Assembly (NCBI RefSeq): GCF_001049755.1
Contig: NZ_CVLB01000003.1
Span: 62,001 to 126,000, forward strand
From: Brachyspira suanatina
Lineage (GTDB): Bacteria; Spirochaetota; Brachyspiria; Brachyspirales; Brachyspiraceae
Direction of reading: 5' to 3'
DNA length: 64,000 nucleotides
Made by a program: the position numbers and the translations under genes. Shown here one piece after another: positions 1 through 8,528 of this stretch (its first letter is position 1; the number at the start of each line of letters is the position of its first letter). The notes below the pieces were generated by a model, which saw nothing but the letters and a program-made list of their open reading frames with translations, had not been told where the DNA came from and did no database searches.

Positions 1-316
1 CTGAGTGTACATAAGATATTGATACAGGAGCCATATAATAGCCTATATCAAGCATTAAACTTAAACTTTCTATTATAGGATTTTTAAATTCAAAATTATA
101 ACCGCCTCCAATTAAAATACCTGTTTCTGCTGCAGATCTATCATAGAATTTTTTAAATGAATTTTCTACATAATCTTTATTTTTTACTGTGCTGTTAATA
201 TAAGTTAAACTAACGCCAAATGGAATATATACATTAAATTCCACACCAGCAAAAAGTTTATTACTATTAAAAAAAGATAAGGCAAATAATAAAATATATA
301 AAAAAACTCTTTTCAT
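1..316 (-). CDS. Outer-membrane beta-barrel-like protein, partial (C-terminus outside window)
   Basis: This is the N-terminal part of a protein that runs off the left edge. Reading back from the ATG at 316 gives a Lys/Arg start, a hydrophobic signal segment and a likely cleavage after LFA-G. Alternating hydrophobic/polar strands follow, with motifs also seen in the next three genes: an N-terminal xxIPxG segment, a GYNF strand and a DIGYYM strand. It is therefore the fourth member of the tandem family at 340-2751. The predicted location is the outer membrane, by inference from the signal peptide and strand pattern. Function is unknown; a surface or variable-surface role is only a guess. Confidence 0.8.
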   Translation of the reverse strand, partial: MKRVFLYILLFALSFFNSNKLFAGVEFNVYIPFGVSLTYINSTVKNKDYVENSFKKFYDRSAAETGILIGGGYNFEFKNPIIESLSLMLDIGYYMAPVSISYVHS

Positions 317-339
317 TTTTATTTATCCATTTTTTATTA

Positions 340-1143
340 TTAATTTTGCAGTTTAGGATTAACTCTTCCAAAAGAAGCCCCTAATACAACACCAACACCC
401 AAAGATGAAGAATTAAGCTTATTATAATATTCTGTATACTGAACATTATTAGCAGATGAAACTTCCTCATTCAATTTATATACATTATAATTCATACCTA
501 TACTATAAGATATATACATTCCTATATTAAGAGCTATGTTATCATGTACAAAGAAAAAACTTTCCAATGTAAGTTTAATATAAGGTATGACTCTGCTGTC
601 ATAAAGTGCTTTTATATAATTAAGATTTCCTTTATTATTTTGAGTAAGTGGATTGTTTAATTTTGATTCTATATTATCAAATGTATATGATATAGGTATT
701 TTTACTCCTCCTCCCAATCCTATAGCAAAATTATTACCCAAATAAAATTTCTGAATACCGCCTATATTAATAGTATGAAATATTATAGTAGATTTTACTT
801 CATCATTTCCAAATATATTTTGATTATAATTAATAGCCATAGGATACATATAATAGCCGAAATCTATCATAGTGCTTGTGCTTTTTAATACGCTATTTTC
901 CAATTTAAAATTATATCCAAGCTGAGCTAAAACTCCTATTTCAAATGAAATGCCTGATTTTAATGATGATATTGGTATCAAAAGCGAAGGTGTTTGTACA
1001 AAATTATTTTCATTAATAGAGGCATTCAAAAAGTTATAACTTCCTCCTATAGGAATAGATAAATTGAAATCTATAAAATCAACAGCAAATAAAGAAAAAA
1101 CCTTTATAATTAAAATAATAATAATATTTTTTATAATTCTCAT
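340..1143 (-). CDS. Outer-membrane beta-barrel-like protein, tandem paralogue
   Basis: The 267-residue protein has an N-terminal hydrophobic signal sequence (about residues 1-21, ending near LFA-VD). The body is Gly/Tyr/Ser-rich with alternating strands, as in a small beta-barrel. It shares landmarks with its neighbours: an early SIPIG element, a LGYNF strand, a central GGIQKFYLG..IGLGGG..IPISY block, a VIPYIKLTLE strand and a C-terminal GVVLGASFGR strand. It lies 3 bp from the next paralogue and is probably co-transcribed with it. The repeated block layout shows the cluster arose by duplication. I do not recognise a characterised family; it could be a spirochaete-specific surface protein. 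Confidence 0.82.
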   Translation of the reverse strand: MRIIKNIIIILIIKVFSLFAVDFIDFNLSIPIGGSYNFLNASINENNFVQTPSLLIPISSLKSGISFEIGVLAQLGYNFKLENSVLKSTSTMIDFGYYMYPMAINYNQNIFGNDEVKSTIIFHTINIGGIQKFYLGNNFAIGLGGGVKIPISYTFDNIESKLNNPLTQNNKGNLNYIKALYDSRVIPYIKLTLESFFFVHDNIALNIGMYISYSIGMNYNVYKLNEEVSSANNVQYTEYYNKLNSSSLGVGVVLGASFGRVNPKLQN

Positions 1144-1146
1144 AAA

Positions 1147-1914
1147 TTAATACCCATTATCCCTTATAGCAAAACCTAAAGATACACCAACAGAAAAACT
1201 AGAAACTTCCAATCTATCGATAACTTTAGAATTAATTCCGCTTATACTTGTAAAATAATCATTGATATAATCAGTATTGTATTTGAAAGCAAAGTCATAA
1301 TTAAAATAAAGCCCCGCCATAAATGATACATTTTTAGTTAGATGATAATATAGATTAATATCAATTTTTATATACGGTATAACAACACTTTTAAATACAT
1401 TTTTTATATCATTAAAATTATATTCTTCTTTTCCTGTTAGAACTGATTCGTCAGTAGCAGCAAGCTGATTTATAATATATCCTCCGAAAGGAGTTTTTAT
1501 TCCTCCGCCTATACCTATGGAATAAGATAAATTATAATTAGTTAAATTATTGATTATTTTTACTGAGGCTCCTGTATTAAGAGTATGAAGAAATGTAACT
1601 TCATAGAATCTTCCTAATGTATAATTATCATACTTCATTGGTAAATTAACTTGCATATATCCTATACTGCCTAATATACTTATGCTGTTAATATATTTAT
1701 TATCAAATTTAAAATTATATCCTATTTCAGAAATTACACCTGTGCTAAAATATATATCTGTAGAAATTTCATTGAAATAATTTTGACTATATATTTTTTT
1801 ATTTACTATTGATATAGTTTCGTAAATTGGTACAAATAAAGAAAAGTCTATTCCAGCAAAAACATTATTATAAAAAATCAAAATAAGTATAATGTATTTT
1901 AAATATTTTCTCAT
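1147..1914 (-). CDS. Outer-membrane beta-barrel-like protein, tandem paralogue
   Basis: The 255-residue protein has a signal peptide (residues 1-20, ending VFA-G). It keeps the family landmarks: a GYNFKF strand, an LHTLNTGA strand, IGIGGGIKTPFGG, VIPYIKIDIN and a final SFSVGVSLGFAIR strand. It sits 3 bp from the downstream paralogue and about 20 bp from the upstream one, so the four genes look like one operon running leftwards. It is the shortest and most diverged complete member. Outer-membrane location is inferred. Ligand and function are unknown. Confidence 0.82.
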   Translation of the reverse strand: MRKYLKYIILILIFYNNVFAGIDFSLFVPIYETISIVNKKIYSQNYFNEISTDIYFSTGVISEIGYNFKFDNKYINSISILGSIGYMQVNLPMKYDNYTLGRFYEVTFLHTLNTGASVKIINNLTNYNLSYSIGIGGGIKTPFGGYIINQLAATDESVLTGKEEYNFNDIKNVFKSVVIPYIKIDINLYYHLTKNVSFMAGLYFNYDFAFKYNTDYINDYFTSISGINSKVIDRLEVSSFSVGVSLGFAIRDNGY

Positions 1915-1935
1915 AAAATAATAACCTTAAGTTAA

Positions 1936-2751
1936 TCATTCAATTCTTTTTATATCATTGCTTCCTTTTCTTCCAATGGAAACACCTATAGTTAATCCTG
2001 TTTCAATAGAAGAATAAGAATAGCTATGATACCATTTCATACCTGTACCAATATAAGAAATATATTCATTTAGTTTATCAGCATTATATTCCATACCCAT
2101 ACTATATGTAAAATGTGCTCCTATTACTAATGAAACAAAATCATTGAAGAAATAATATCCTTCCAAAGAAAATTTTATATAAGGTATAATACTTCTTTTA
2201 AATAATGATTTTATATAGTTATAGTCATATTTCCCATTGTTAAATGGCAGAGGGCTACCATCATTTTGTCCATATAAATTTGCAGAAAAAGGTATTCTTA
2301 TTCCTCCACCTATTCCCAATGATAATTTATCTATAATATAAAATTTTTGAATAGCACCTATATTCAATGTATGAAATAATATATTGTGATTTACATTCAA
2401 TGTATAGCTATTATCATAAAATTCATAAGACGTATATATAGGAGATAATATGTATCCTATTTCAGCCATTATGCCTATACTTTTGAAAATACTATTTTTT
2501 GTATTAAAATTATATCCAATTTGTGAAAGAATCCCGATTTCAATACCTATATTATCTTTTAAAGTTCGTGTATTTACTAAAGAATCAGACATTCCTAATG
2601 TTGTTAATTTCATGTCAGAAAAAGTATAGCTGGAACTTATAGGGATTATAATATTGAAGTCTATTTCAGCAAATAATGCAGAATTAAATAAATACAGAAA
2701 AAAAGCTATTTTTAATATAATTCTAATAATATATTTTTTAATGCATAACAT
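1936..2751 (-). CDS. Outer-membrane beta-barrel-like protein, first gene of tandem cluster
   Basis: The 271-residue protein is the promoter-proximal member of the leftward cluster. It has a Lys/Arg-rich start, a long hydrophobic segment (about residues 8-28, ending LFA-E), then the family layout: IIPISSSYTF, GYNFN, AEIGYILSP, HTLNIGAIQKFY, LGIGGGIRIPFS, IIPYIKFSLEGYYFF and a C-terminal strand. The long N-terminus before the hydrophobic core leaves some doubt about which Met is used. Upstream lies the mosaic repeat at 2852-3360, which may separate or carry the promoter region. Confidence 0.82.
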   Translation of the reverse strand: MLCIKKYIIRIILKIAFFLYLFNSALFAEIDFNIIIPISSSYTFSDMKLTTLGMSDSLVNTRTLKDNIGIEIGILSQIGYNFNTKNSIFKSIGIMAEIGYILSPIYTSYEFYDNSYTLNVNHNILFHTLNIGAIQKFYIIDKLSLGIGGGIRIPFSANLYGQNDGSPLPFNNGKYDYNYIKSLFKRSIIPYIKFSLEGYYFFNDFVSLVIGAHFTYSMGMEYNADKLNEYISYIGTGMKWYHSYSYSSIETGLTIGVSIGRKGSNDIKRIE

Positions 2752-2851
2752 TTTAGTATTTCATAAATAATTTTTTCTTATTTTAATATTAAATTATTAT
2801 AAAGTCAACTTGCATAATAAAAATATTAATGAGTAAAAAATTTAATTACAG

Positions 2852-3360
2852 CTTGGGCGGGTGCTAATAAATTATAATTAGGCTATAAAGAAATCAATAT
2901 TAAAATTCAAAATAAAGCAACAAACTTTAAAGGGAGGGCTTTTAAATAAATTTGAAAACTTATTTTTTATCAACTTTTCCCGGACTTAGTCAAAGTTGCA
3001 AAAGTGCTAATTTTTTATAATATAAAATTTTATAAATCATTCTTAAATTTAATAAATATTTGATCTAGTGCTAAAATTTCTGATTATCTATAAATTTAAT
3101 TAATATAAAAATTAAAAATGAAGCAGTGAATTTTAATATTTAAGTTTAAAAATTTAATTACATTTGCCCACCCTTTAGACTTATTATTTTTATTTGCAAT
3201 TATAATATTTTATTTCTTTTTTATTTTATCTGTTATTTTTGCTGCCCACCCAAGTTGTATTTAAATTTGTAATGCATTCACCGCACGCATAGCAAAGCCA
3301 TATATATAGATTTATTGTCAATTTGAATTTTATTATATTAAGAATTTAGTTTACCGTGCG
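2852..3360. repeat. Mosaic inverted-repeat element, copy 1 (A-A'-S, with an insertion)
   Basis: The left arm starts CTTGGGCGGGTGC and ends in AAAGGGAGGGC. The right arm is its inverted partner, GCCCACCCTTTA to GCCCACCCAAG at about 3165-3253. The conserved linker TTTAAATTTGTAATGCATTC follows, then the stem unit CCGCACG...CCGTGCG (3282-3360). The centre of the long inverted repeat is widened by unrelated sequence that includes a degenerate copy of a second, GC-richer repeat (2971-3010). The element lies between divergent genes. This stretch has no convincing coding sequence. Confidence 0.75.
2971..3010 (+). repeat. Degenerate copy of GC-rich dispersed repeat
   Basis: It shares CAACTTTTCC, CGGACTT-GTCAAA-TTGC and AAAGTGC blocks in the same order with 11274-11353, but with internal deletions. 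It is nested inside the mosaic element at 2852-3360. Confidence 0.45.
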
Positions 3361-3427
3361 TATACTTTAACAATTATAAAAATGAATTGTTATAAATTAG
3401 TAGCTTTATTTTAAAAGAGGTAAAACT

Positions 3428-4552
3428 ATGCTTGAATATAAATGTGATAAATGCGGAACAGAATTAGGTTATAAAGGTTTATGCTTTAAATGTAAGGCAG
3501 AAGAAGAAAGAAATAAAACTCTTGCTTTAACTGATGATGAAATAAAGGAGATTATAAATAAATATGTAAAAGATTTAAAAGAAAAAAATGTTGATAAAGA
3601 ATTATTAAATGGCATTTACATTTATGATTTAATTGCATATAGAAATATAGATTTAAAATATATAGCAAAAAAAGCATTAGAGAAAAAAATTTATTATCCT
3701 GAAGTATTTTATTATAAGGCAAGCGAAGAAATAAGAGATGAACTTATAAAAAGAATAAGAGCAACTAAAGATTATTCTGAAGGAGCTAATTTATTATCAT
3801 GTTTAGCTATGCAGGGAGATGATGTTGCACTTGACTGTTTATACGATTTTGAAATGAATCCAAGAGAATGGAGAAAGAAACTTTATGTTGATCCTTCAGT
3901 CTATGCTGAATGTGCAGGCTGGACTTTTGATAAGGATAAAAAAAGACAAATACTTAATTTTGATAAATGCTATTATTTAGATAAGACTCAAAGCAAAGAA
4001 GAAAAAGAAAAAAGCCCTATTATAATAGCTTCATTAAGAGATGATAATTGTCCTGAATGCGGATGCAGAAATATTGATATGGCTATTATTGACGGCAGAG
4101 ATGAAAGACTTAAATTTATAGGTGTTGATGGAATAATAAAAGCTTCATGCTGTCCTAATTGCGTAACATACAATATAACTTATTCTAAATATGATTTAAA
4201 AGGAGGAAGCGAGATACTTCCTTTCAATAAAGAGTCAGAAAACTACTATGCTTCTGAAGAAAATTATATAGAGGAAGAAGAATTAAATTCAATGCATAAT
4301 AATAATTATATACTTTCAAAAAATGAAGTTCCTTTGTTTTATGGTGCATTCGATGATACTTTAAATACAATAGGAGGATTTGCTAATTGGGTTCAGGACT
4401 GGGAATATATGAAATGCCCAATCTGCGGAAAGAAAATGAAATACTTAATGCAGATTCATTGGCATACTATTGAATCTATGGCAGAAGGTACTTTATTTAT
4501 AGAAATCTGTACTGATTGTAATATTACTACAATGTTACATCAGCAAACTTGA
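3428..4552 (+). CDS. Zinc-ribbon protein of unknown function
   Basis: The 374-residue protein is cytoplasmic, with no signal or membrane segment. It carries several Cys pairs typical of zinc ribbons: CDKCG with CFKC at residues 6-22, CPEC-CRN with CPNC near 205-245, and CPICGKKM with CTDC near the C-terminus. Between them is a mixed Glu/Lys region without a recognisable catalytic motif. An AGAGG ribosome binding site sits 6 bases before the ATG. Just upstream, AACAATT...AATTGTT (3369-3391) could be an operator. The gene is convergent with the broken Imm26-like gene. I do not recognise the family; nucleic-acid binding is only suggested by the ribbons. Confidence 0.75.
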   Translation: MLEYKCDKCGTELGYKGLCFKCKAEEERNKTLALTDDEIKEIINKYVKDLKEKNVDKELLNGIYIYDLIAYRNIDLKYIAKKALEKKIYYPEVFYYKASEEIRDELIKRIRATKDYSEGANLLSCLAMQGDDVALDCLYDFEMNPREWRKKLYVDPSVYAECAGWTFDKDKKRQILNFDKCYYLDKTQSKEEKEKSPIIIASLRDDNCPECGCRNIDMAIIDGRDERLKFIGVDGIIKASCCPNCVTYNITYSKYDLKGGSEILPFNKESENYYASEENYIEEEELNSMHNNNYILSKNEVPLFYGAFDDTLNTIGGFANWVQDWEYMKCPICGKKMKYLMQIHWHTIESMAEGTLFIEICTDCNITTMLHQQT

Positions 4553-4554
4553 TT

Positions 4555-5051
4555 TTATTTATTACTGATTATATATTTTTTTATCATTGTCTCTATCTCT
4601 GTAGGAGTATAAATAATCCACTCATTATATTTATTTGTATCATATTTTTTTATTGTTTTTATTTTACCGCCTATACACAATTTCGGATCATATTCATCAC
4701 CTAATAAAAAATTATTTTTGAATAATTGGAATCTCTTTCTCTATCATAATTCAATTCTTCAAAAATGAATCTCCATCTTTTTTTAGTGAATGCCATTGAT
4801 ATATGCATCGGCTCAAACATAAGTCTTGATTTAATTATATCATATTTATCATTAGGAATATTGCCTATATAATTAAATATTTCAATTAAATCACCTCCGG
4901 ATTTATCAATTTCAATTAGTCTTCCAAAAGCATAATTTCCTTCAGAAATAAAATTTGTTTTTGAATAGTTTTTAATATTATCTTTTATATCATTTGGTAA
5001 AAACAAAGGAATAAAAAATATATTGCCTTCTTTTTTTTCAAAATATTTCAT
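4555..5051 (-). pseudogene. Frameshifted Imm26-like immunity protein
   Basis: The first 105 or so codons read as an Imm26-type protein: FEKKEGNIFFIPL, then a YAFGRLIEI strand, DLIEIFNYIG, an RLMFEPMHIS segment and RWRFIFEEL. This frame stops at 4701. The adjacent frame continues the family pattern from about 4725 (RFQLFKNNFLLGDEYDP, then a GGKIKTIKKYD strand and EWIIYTPTEIE) to a stop at 4555. The total length is not a multiple of three, so a single-base loss or two-base gain near 4720-4735 fits. Imm26 proteins are immunity partners of polymorphic toxins; no toxin gene is visible here. Sequencing error is the alternative. Confidence 0.6.
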
Positions 5052-5079
5052 TATTGATTATACCTTTTTTATATTTAAA

Positions 5080-5500
5080 CGCACGCAGAATAGGATTATA
5101 AATATACATTCATTAATAATCAAATTTTGATAATAAAAAATTAAATATTAATCGTGCGCTGAGTAAAGCAAAAAATTTAAATAAAGCTTGTGCGGGTGCT
5201 ATAATTTCTAATTAAGCTATAAAGATAATCAATATTAAAATTCAAAATAAAGCAATAAACTTTAAAGGGCGGGCTATGTAAATAAAGTTTTAAAGCTTAA
5301 TTACATTTGCCCACCCTCTATACTTATTATTTTAATTTACATTTATGATTTTTTATTTTTTAAAGTTTAAACATAATTGTTAACACCAACCCAAGTTTTT
5401 TTAAATTTATAATGCATTCACCGCACGCAGAGTAAAGCTAAATATATAGATTCATTTGCAATTCAATTTTTATTATATTATTAATTTAACTTACCGTGCG
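5080..5500. repeat. Mosaic inverted-repeat element, copy 2 (complete S-A-A'-S')
   Basis: This is the cleanest full-length copy, about 420 bp. It begins with stem unit CGCACG (5080)...CGTGCG (5158), then A from a CTTGTGCGGG variant to AAAGGGCGGGC. The mirror unit A' runs from TTGCCCACCCTCTA to ACCCAAG, followed by linker TTTAAATTTATAATGCATTC and stem unit CCGCACG (5421)...CCGTGCG (5500). The whole is an inverted repeat containing smaller inverted repeats. Its right end is 5 bp from the stop codon of the TPR gene. Confidence 0.8.
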
Positions 5501-5505
5501 TAAAG

Positions 5506-6282
5506 TCATTTCAAACCATATTTATTTTGAAGATTTTTTATATTATTTTTAGCTATGTTATTATTAGAATCTAATTTCAAAGCCTTTTTATAATCTTTTA
5601 ATGCATCTTTATACTGTCCTAAATTTTCTTTAGATACTCCTCTGTTATTATAAACATCGCTATAACTAGGGTTTAATTCTATAGATTTATCAAAATCTTT
5701 AATAGCTTCTTTATATTGTCCTAAATTTCTTTTAGCAAGTCCCCTGTTATTATAAGCATTACTATCATTAGGGTCTAACTCTATCGCTTTATCATAGTCT
5801 TTAATAGCTTCTTCATACTGTCCTAAAATTTTTTTAGCAATTCCTCTATTGCTATAAGCAGAACTATAATTATGGTCTAAGTCTATTGCTTTGTCATAGT
5901 CTTTAATAGCTTCTTCATATTGTCCTAAATTTTTTTTAGCAATTCCTCTGTTATTATAAGCATCACTATCATTAGGGGATAACTCTATTACTTTATCATA
6001 GTCTTTAATAGCTTCTTCATACTGTCCTAGATTATATTTGGCAATTCCTCTGTTATTATAAGTATCACTATCATTAGGGTTTAACTCTATAGCTTTATCA
6101 TAGTCTTTTATAGCTTCTTCATACTGTCCTAAATTTACTTTAGTAATTCCTCTGTTATAATAAGTATTACTATTATTAGGGTCTAACTCTATTGTTTTAT
6201 CAAAAGATTCTATAGCTTCTTTGTATTTTCTCTCTTTAAAATAATTTAAACCTTCTTTATAATATTTTTCTGATGATGACAT
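5506..6282 (-). CDS. Tetratricopeptide-repeat protein
   Basis: The 258-residue protein is made almost wholly of seven 34-residue TPR units (repeated pattern AYNNRGxAKxNLGQYEEAIKDYDKAIELDPND), with a short basic tail after about residue 240. It has no signal peptide or membrane segment, so it is probably a cytoplasmic scaffold. The units are very alike at DNA level too, suggesting recent internal amplification and possible copy-number change. The gene is bracketed by two like-oriented A'-S repeat halves (5307-5500 and 6361-6553), its stop lying 5 bp from one of them. The partner is unknown. Confidence 0.85.
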   Translation of the reverse strand: MSSSEKYYKEGLNYFKERKYKEAIESFDKTIELDPNNSNTYYNRGITKVNLGQYEEAIKDYDKAIELNPNDSDTYNNRGIAKYNLGQYEEAIKDYDKVIELSPNDSDAYNNRGIAKKNLGQYEEAIKDYDKAIDLDHNYSSAYSNRGIAKKILGQYEEAIKDYDKAIELDPNDSNAYNNRGLAKRNLGQYKEAIKDFDKSIELNPSYSDVYNNRGVSKENLGQYKDALKDYKKALKLDSNNNIAKNNIKNLQNKYGLK

Positions 6283-6360
6283 ATTTTACCTCAAATAATT
6301 TTTTATTATAAAAATAATATATTTCGTTTTTTAGTATTTTCAAGTTAATATTATTAAAAA

Positions 6361-6605
6361 TCCTACCCTCTATGCTTATTATTTTTATTTGAAATTATGA
6401 CTTTTTATTTCTTTGATGTTTAAAAGAAATTGTTAACGCCCACCCAAGATTTTTTAAATTTATAATGCATTAACCGCACGCAGAATAAAGCTAAATATAT
6501 AGATTCATTTGAAATTTAAATTTTATTATATTGTTAATTTTGTTTACCGTGCGTTAAATAATTTTTAAATCTAATCAACACTTGGACGGATACTGAAATT
6601 TATAA
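6361..6605. repeat. Mosaic inverted-repeat element, copy 3 (A'-S plus start of A)
   Basis: Half element: CCTACCCTCTATGC to CGCCCACCCAAG is the A' unit, then linker TTTAAATTTATAATGCATTA and the stem unit CCGCACG (6474)...CCGTGCG (6553). A CACTTGGACGG stretch at 6579 looks like the first bases of a following A unit that is then lost. Confidence 0.7.
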
Positions 6606-6618
6606 TTATGAGTTTTAA

Positions 6619-6645
6619 AGTGATAAACGAGCAGCTGATAACTGA
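6619..6645 (+). repeat. Short dispersed repeat, copy 1
   Basis: The core ATAAACGAGCA-CTGAT-ACT matches the reverse strand of 60801-60828 at most positions. Here it overlaps an inverted repeat, AGCTGATAACT...AGTTGTCAGCT (6633-6663), that could act as a terminator for the AlkD-like gene. The same AGCTGACAAC/GTTATCAGCT core forms the hairpin after zapA. Confidence 0.4.
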
Positions 6646-6688
6646 CTAAGGAAGTTGTCAGCTATTTCTTAGTGCAACAATAATAAAA

Positions 6689-7288
6689 TTAAATATACTT
6701 GCTAGCTTCCTTAATGCTTAGATTAGCCATGTTTTCTTTATGCCTTTCTATAAAGTTTCTCACCCAATCAGGATTAGTCTTGCTGTAATCTCTTAAAGAC
6801 CAGCCTATTGATTTATTAATGAAAAACTCTTTATTGTTTAAATTGTTTATTATAATTTTTTCTAATAATTGAGTGTTGGTTTTATCTTTTCTTAAAAGCT
6901 GATGATCTATAGCTATTCTCCTAAGCCAAATATTATTAGATAAAGACCATTCTAAAAGTATGTTATTGACAGACTCATCTCTTAAAGCAATGCTGCCAAT
7001 TATCCTGTCTAAACAATCTATGCTATCCCACCAAGATTTTGTAAGAGCATATTCTTTTAATTTTTCTATATGATTTTTATTTAAATATTTCTTTTTTGAA
7101 TTTAAATAGTCTAAAGAAGCATATTGAAATTCTCTATATTTATTCTCATAGCATTTATCTGTAAAGTTAAAATCAATAAACTCTTTTTCATCTTTTGGAA
7201 TAGTTTTGAATACTTTTTTCTGAGCTTCTTTTCTCTCTTTTGAATGAATACCTAAAAACTCAAAATTGTTTTTCATGTATTTAGCCAT
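6689..7288 (-). CDS. AlkD-like DNA alkylation repair protein
   Basis: The 199 residues match the HEAT-like repeat DNA glycosylase family of AlkD: AKYMKNNFEFLGI at the start, EFQYASLDYL, KSWWDSID, WLRRIAIDHQLL, FFINKSIGWSLRDY and KTNPDWV. The Trp-Trp-Asp, Trp-Leu-Arg-Arg and Gly-Trp residues used by the family to hold alkylated DNA are present. The family excises positively charged alkylated purines. The usual N-terminal helix seems to be missing: the same frame continues upstream for 23 codons to an ATG at 7357 but is interrupted by a TAG at codon 5 (7343-7345). The product here starts at the next in-frame Met, without a good ribosome binding site. It may be a weakly expressed or dying gene. 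Confidence 0.8.
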   Translation of the reverse strand: MAKYMKNNFEFLGIHSKERKEAQKKVFKTIPKDEKEFIDFNFTDKCYENKYREFQYASLDYLNSKKKYLNKNHIEKLKEYALTKSWWDSIDCLDRIIGSIALRDESVNNILLEWSLSNNIWLRRIAIDHQLLRKDKTNTQLLEKIIINNLNNKEFFINKSIGWSLRDYSKTNPDWVRNFIERHKENMANLSIKEASKYI

Positions 7289-7375
7289 GAAAACAGCTTC
7301 TTTCTCATTTTTTAATTTTTCAAATTCTATTAAAAGAATATTCTATAACTCTCTCATTTAATGATACCTAAAATT

Positions 7376-8380
7376 TTATTTATCAAAAATATATTTATAA
7401 ACATGTTCAGACAAAGGTATTCCATTTTTTAAGTAGTCGGCAGAACAAGCCTCTTTTCTCTCACCAGGAATTGATATAGTTTCTCCTTTTTTTAATGCAG
7501 GCTCTTTTCTTATATCATCAATGAATGATTGGACAGTATTTAAATAAGTATCTAAATCATTATAAACAGCAGGATCAACAACAAGCATAAATGTAGAAAG
7601 ATTTCTTTTCTTGTCCATATCACCATACATTTTTACTAAATTATTGCAATATGCCTGTCCTATTAAAAGCCCCGTAAATGCCTCAACCATAGTCATTATT
7701 AAATATCCCTTAACTCCTCCGAAAGGCACAACATATTTTATCTCATTAGGATTTGAACTAGGATTACCATTCTCATCAACACCCCAATGCATAGGCACTG
7801 TTTCATTATTTTCACGAGCAGTAAATATGCGTCCTAGTGATACCTCGCTTGTTGCCATATCTCCAAGTATAAAATCTTTTTTTGCTGGAAAACCATAACT
7901 TATAGGATTAGTTCCGAAAAATGGTCTCTTTCCTCCAAAAGGTATAACACAAGGATCAGTATTAACCATTATTAAAGAAACCTTATTTTGATGTATAGCC
8001 ATTTTATTATAATATCCTAAAGCACCTGCATGACTATTATTTTTTATTCCTATTAAAGCAATACCCTGTTTTTCAACTGTTTCTAAAGCCCATTCCATAG
8101 CATACTGCGTTGCAACATGTCCAAATCCGCCGTCAGCATCCATTAATGCAAAAGAAGGTCTTTTTTCTTCTATATTGAATTTTGAATTTAAATTTATTCC
8201 GCCCGCTTTTATTCTTTCTATATAATGTTCAACTCTTAAAACTCCATGAGAATGTATACCGCTTAGATCAGCATAAATTAATAAATCTGTTACTATAGCA
8301 GCCTGTTCATTTGATACGCCTGCTGCTTTGAATTTATCATATACTTTTTGCATTAAATCATTTACTTTCACTATAACCAT
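7376..8380 (-). CDS. Ldh2/ureidoglycolate dehydrogenase-family NAD(P)-dependent oxidoreductase
   Basis: The 334-residue protein belongs to the malate/L-lactate dehydrogenase type 2 superfamily (YlbC/AllD/Mdh2-like), which oxidises 2-hydroxy acids with NAD(P). Visible hallmarks are GIHSHGVLRVEHYIERI (catalytic-region His), NNSHAGALGYY, PFGGKRPFFGTNPISYGFP in the cofactor fold, and FGGVKGYLIMTMVE. Length is normal for the family. Closest in feel to ureidoglycolate dehydrogenase, but no other allantoin genes are nearby, so the substrate could be malate, lactate or another hydroxy acid. It lies just upstream of the AlkD-like gene's ancestral start, with only about 20 bp between. Confidence 0.85.
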   Translation of the reverse strand: MVIVKVNDLMQKVYDKFKAAGVSNEQAAIVTDLLIYADLSGIHSHGVLRVEHYIERIKAGGINLNSKFNIEEKRPSFALMDADGGFGHVATQYAMEWALETVEKQGIALIGIKNNSHAGALGYYNKMAIHQNKVSLIMVNTDPCVIPFGGKRPFFGTNPISYGFPAKKDFILGDMATSEVSLGRIFTARENNETVPMHWGVDENGNPSSNPNEIKYVVPFGGVKGYLIMTMVEAFTGLLIGQAYCNNLVKMYGDMDKKRNLSTFMLVVDPAVYNDLDTYLNTVQSFIDDIRKEPALKKGETISIPGERKEACSADYLKNGIPLSEHVYKYIFDK

Positions 8381-8466
8381 TATACAAATACCTTCCGTAA
8401 TTTAGTAAACATATTATAGTTTACATAATTACGGAAGTAATGTCAATAATTAAAATATTAAATTTA

Positions 8467-8503
8467 AAAAAAGAACAAGGGATTTTTATGTATCCCTTGT
8501 TCG
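8467..8503 (-). terminator. Rho-independent terminator after the PepSY-like genes
   Basis: A perfect stem GAACAAGGGAT/ATCCCTTGTTC with a short loop is followed on the minus strand by seven T. It lies 25 bp after the stop of the 83-residue gene. Confidence 0.85.
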
Positions 8504-8528
8504 AGTTTTATATCAAAGTTTATTTATA

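Noticed and set aside
2852-3360. CRISPR-like array because of regularly returning short G/C-rich words
   Set aside because: The repeated words are ends of long inverted modules; there are no equal-length spacers and no cas genes.
4555-5051. An intact 116-residue gene ending at 4701
   Set aside because: The adjacent frame continues a matching protein for about 57 residues to 4555, so the stop at 4701 is better read as the result of a frameshift.
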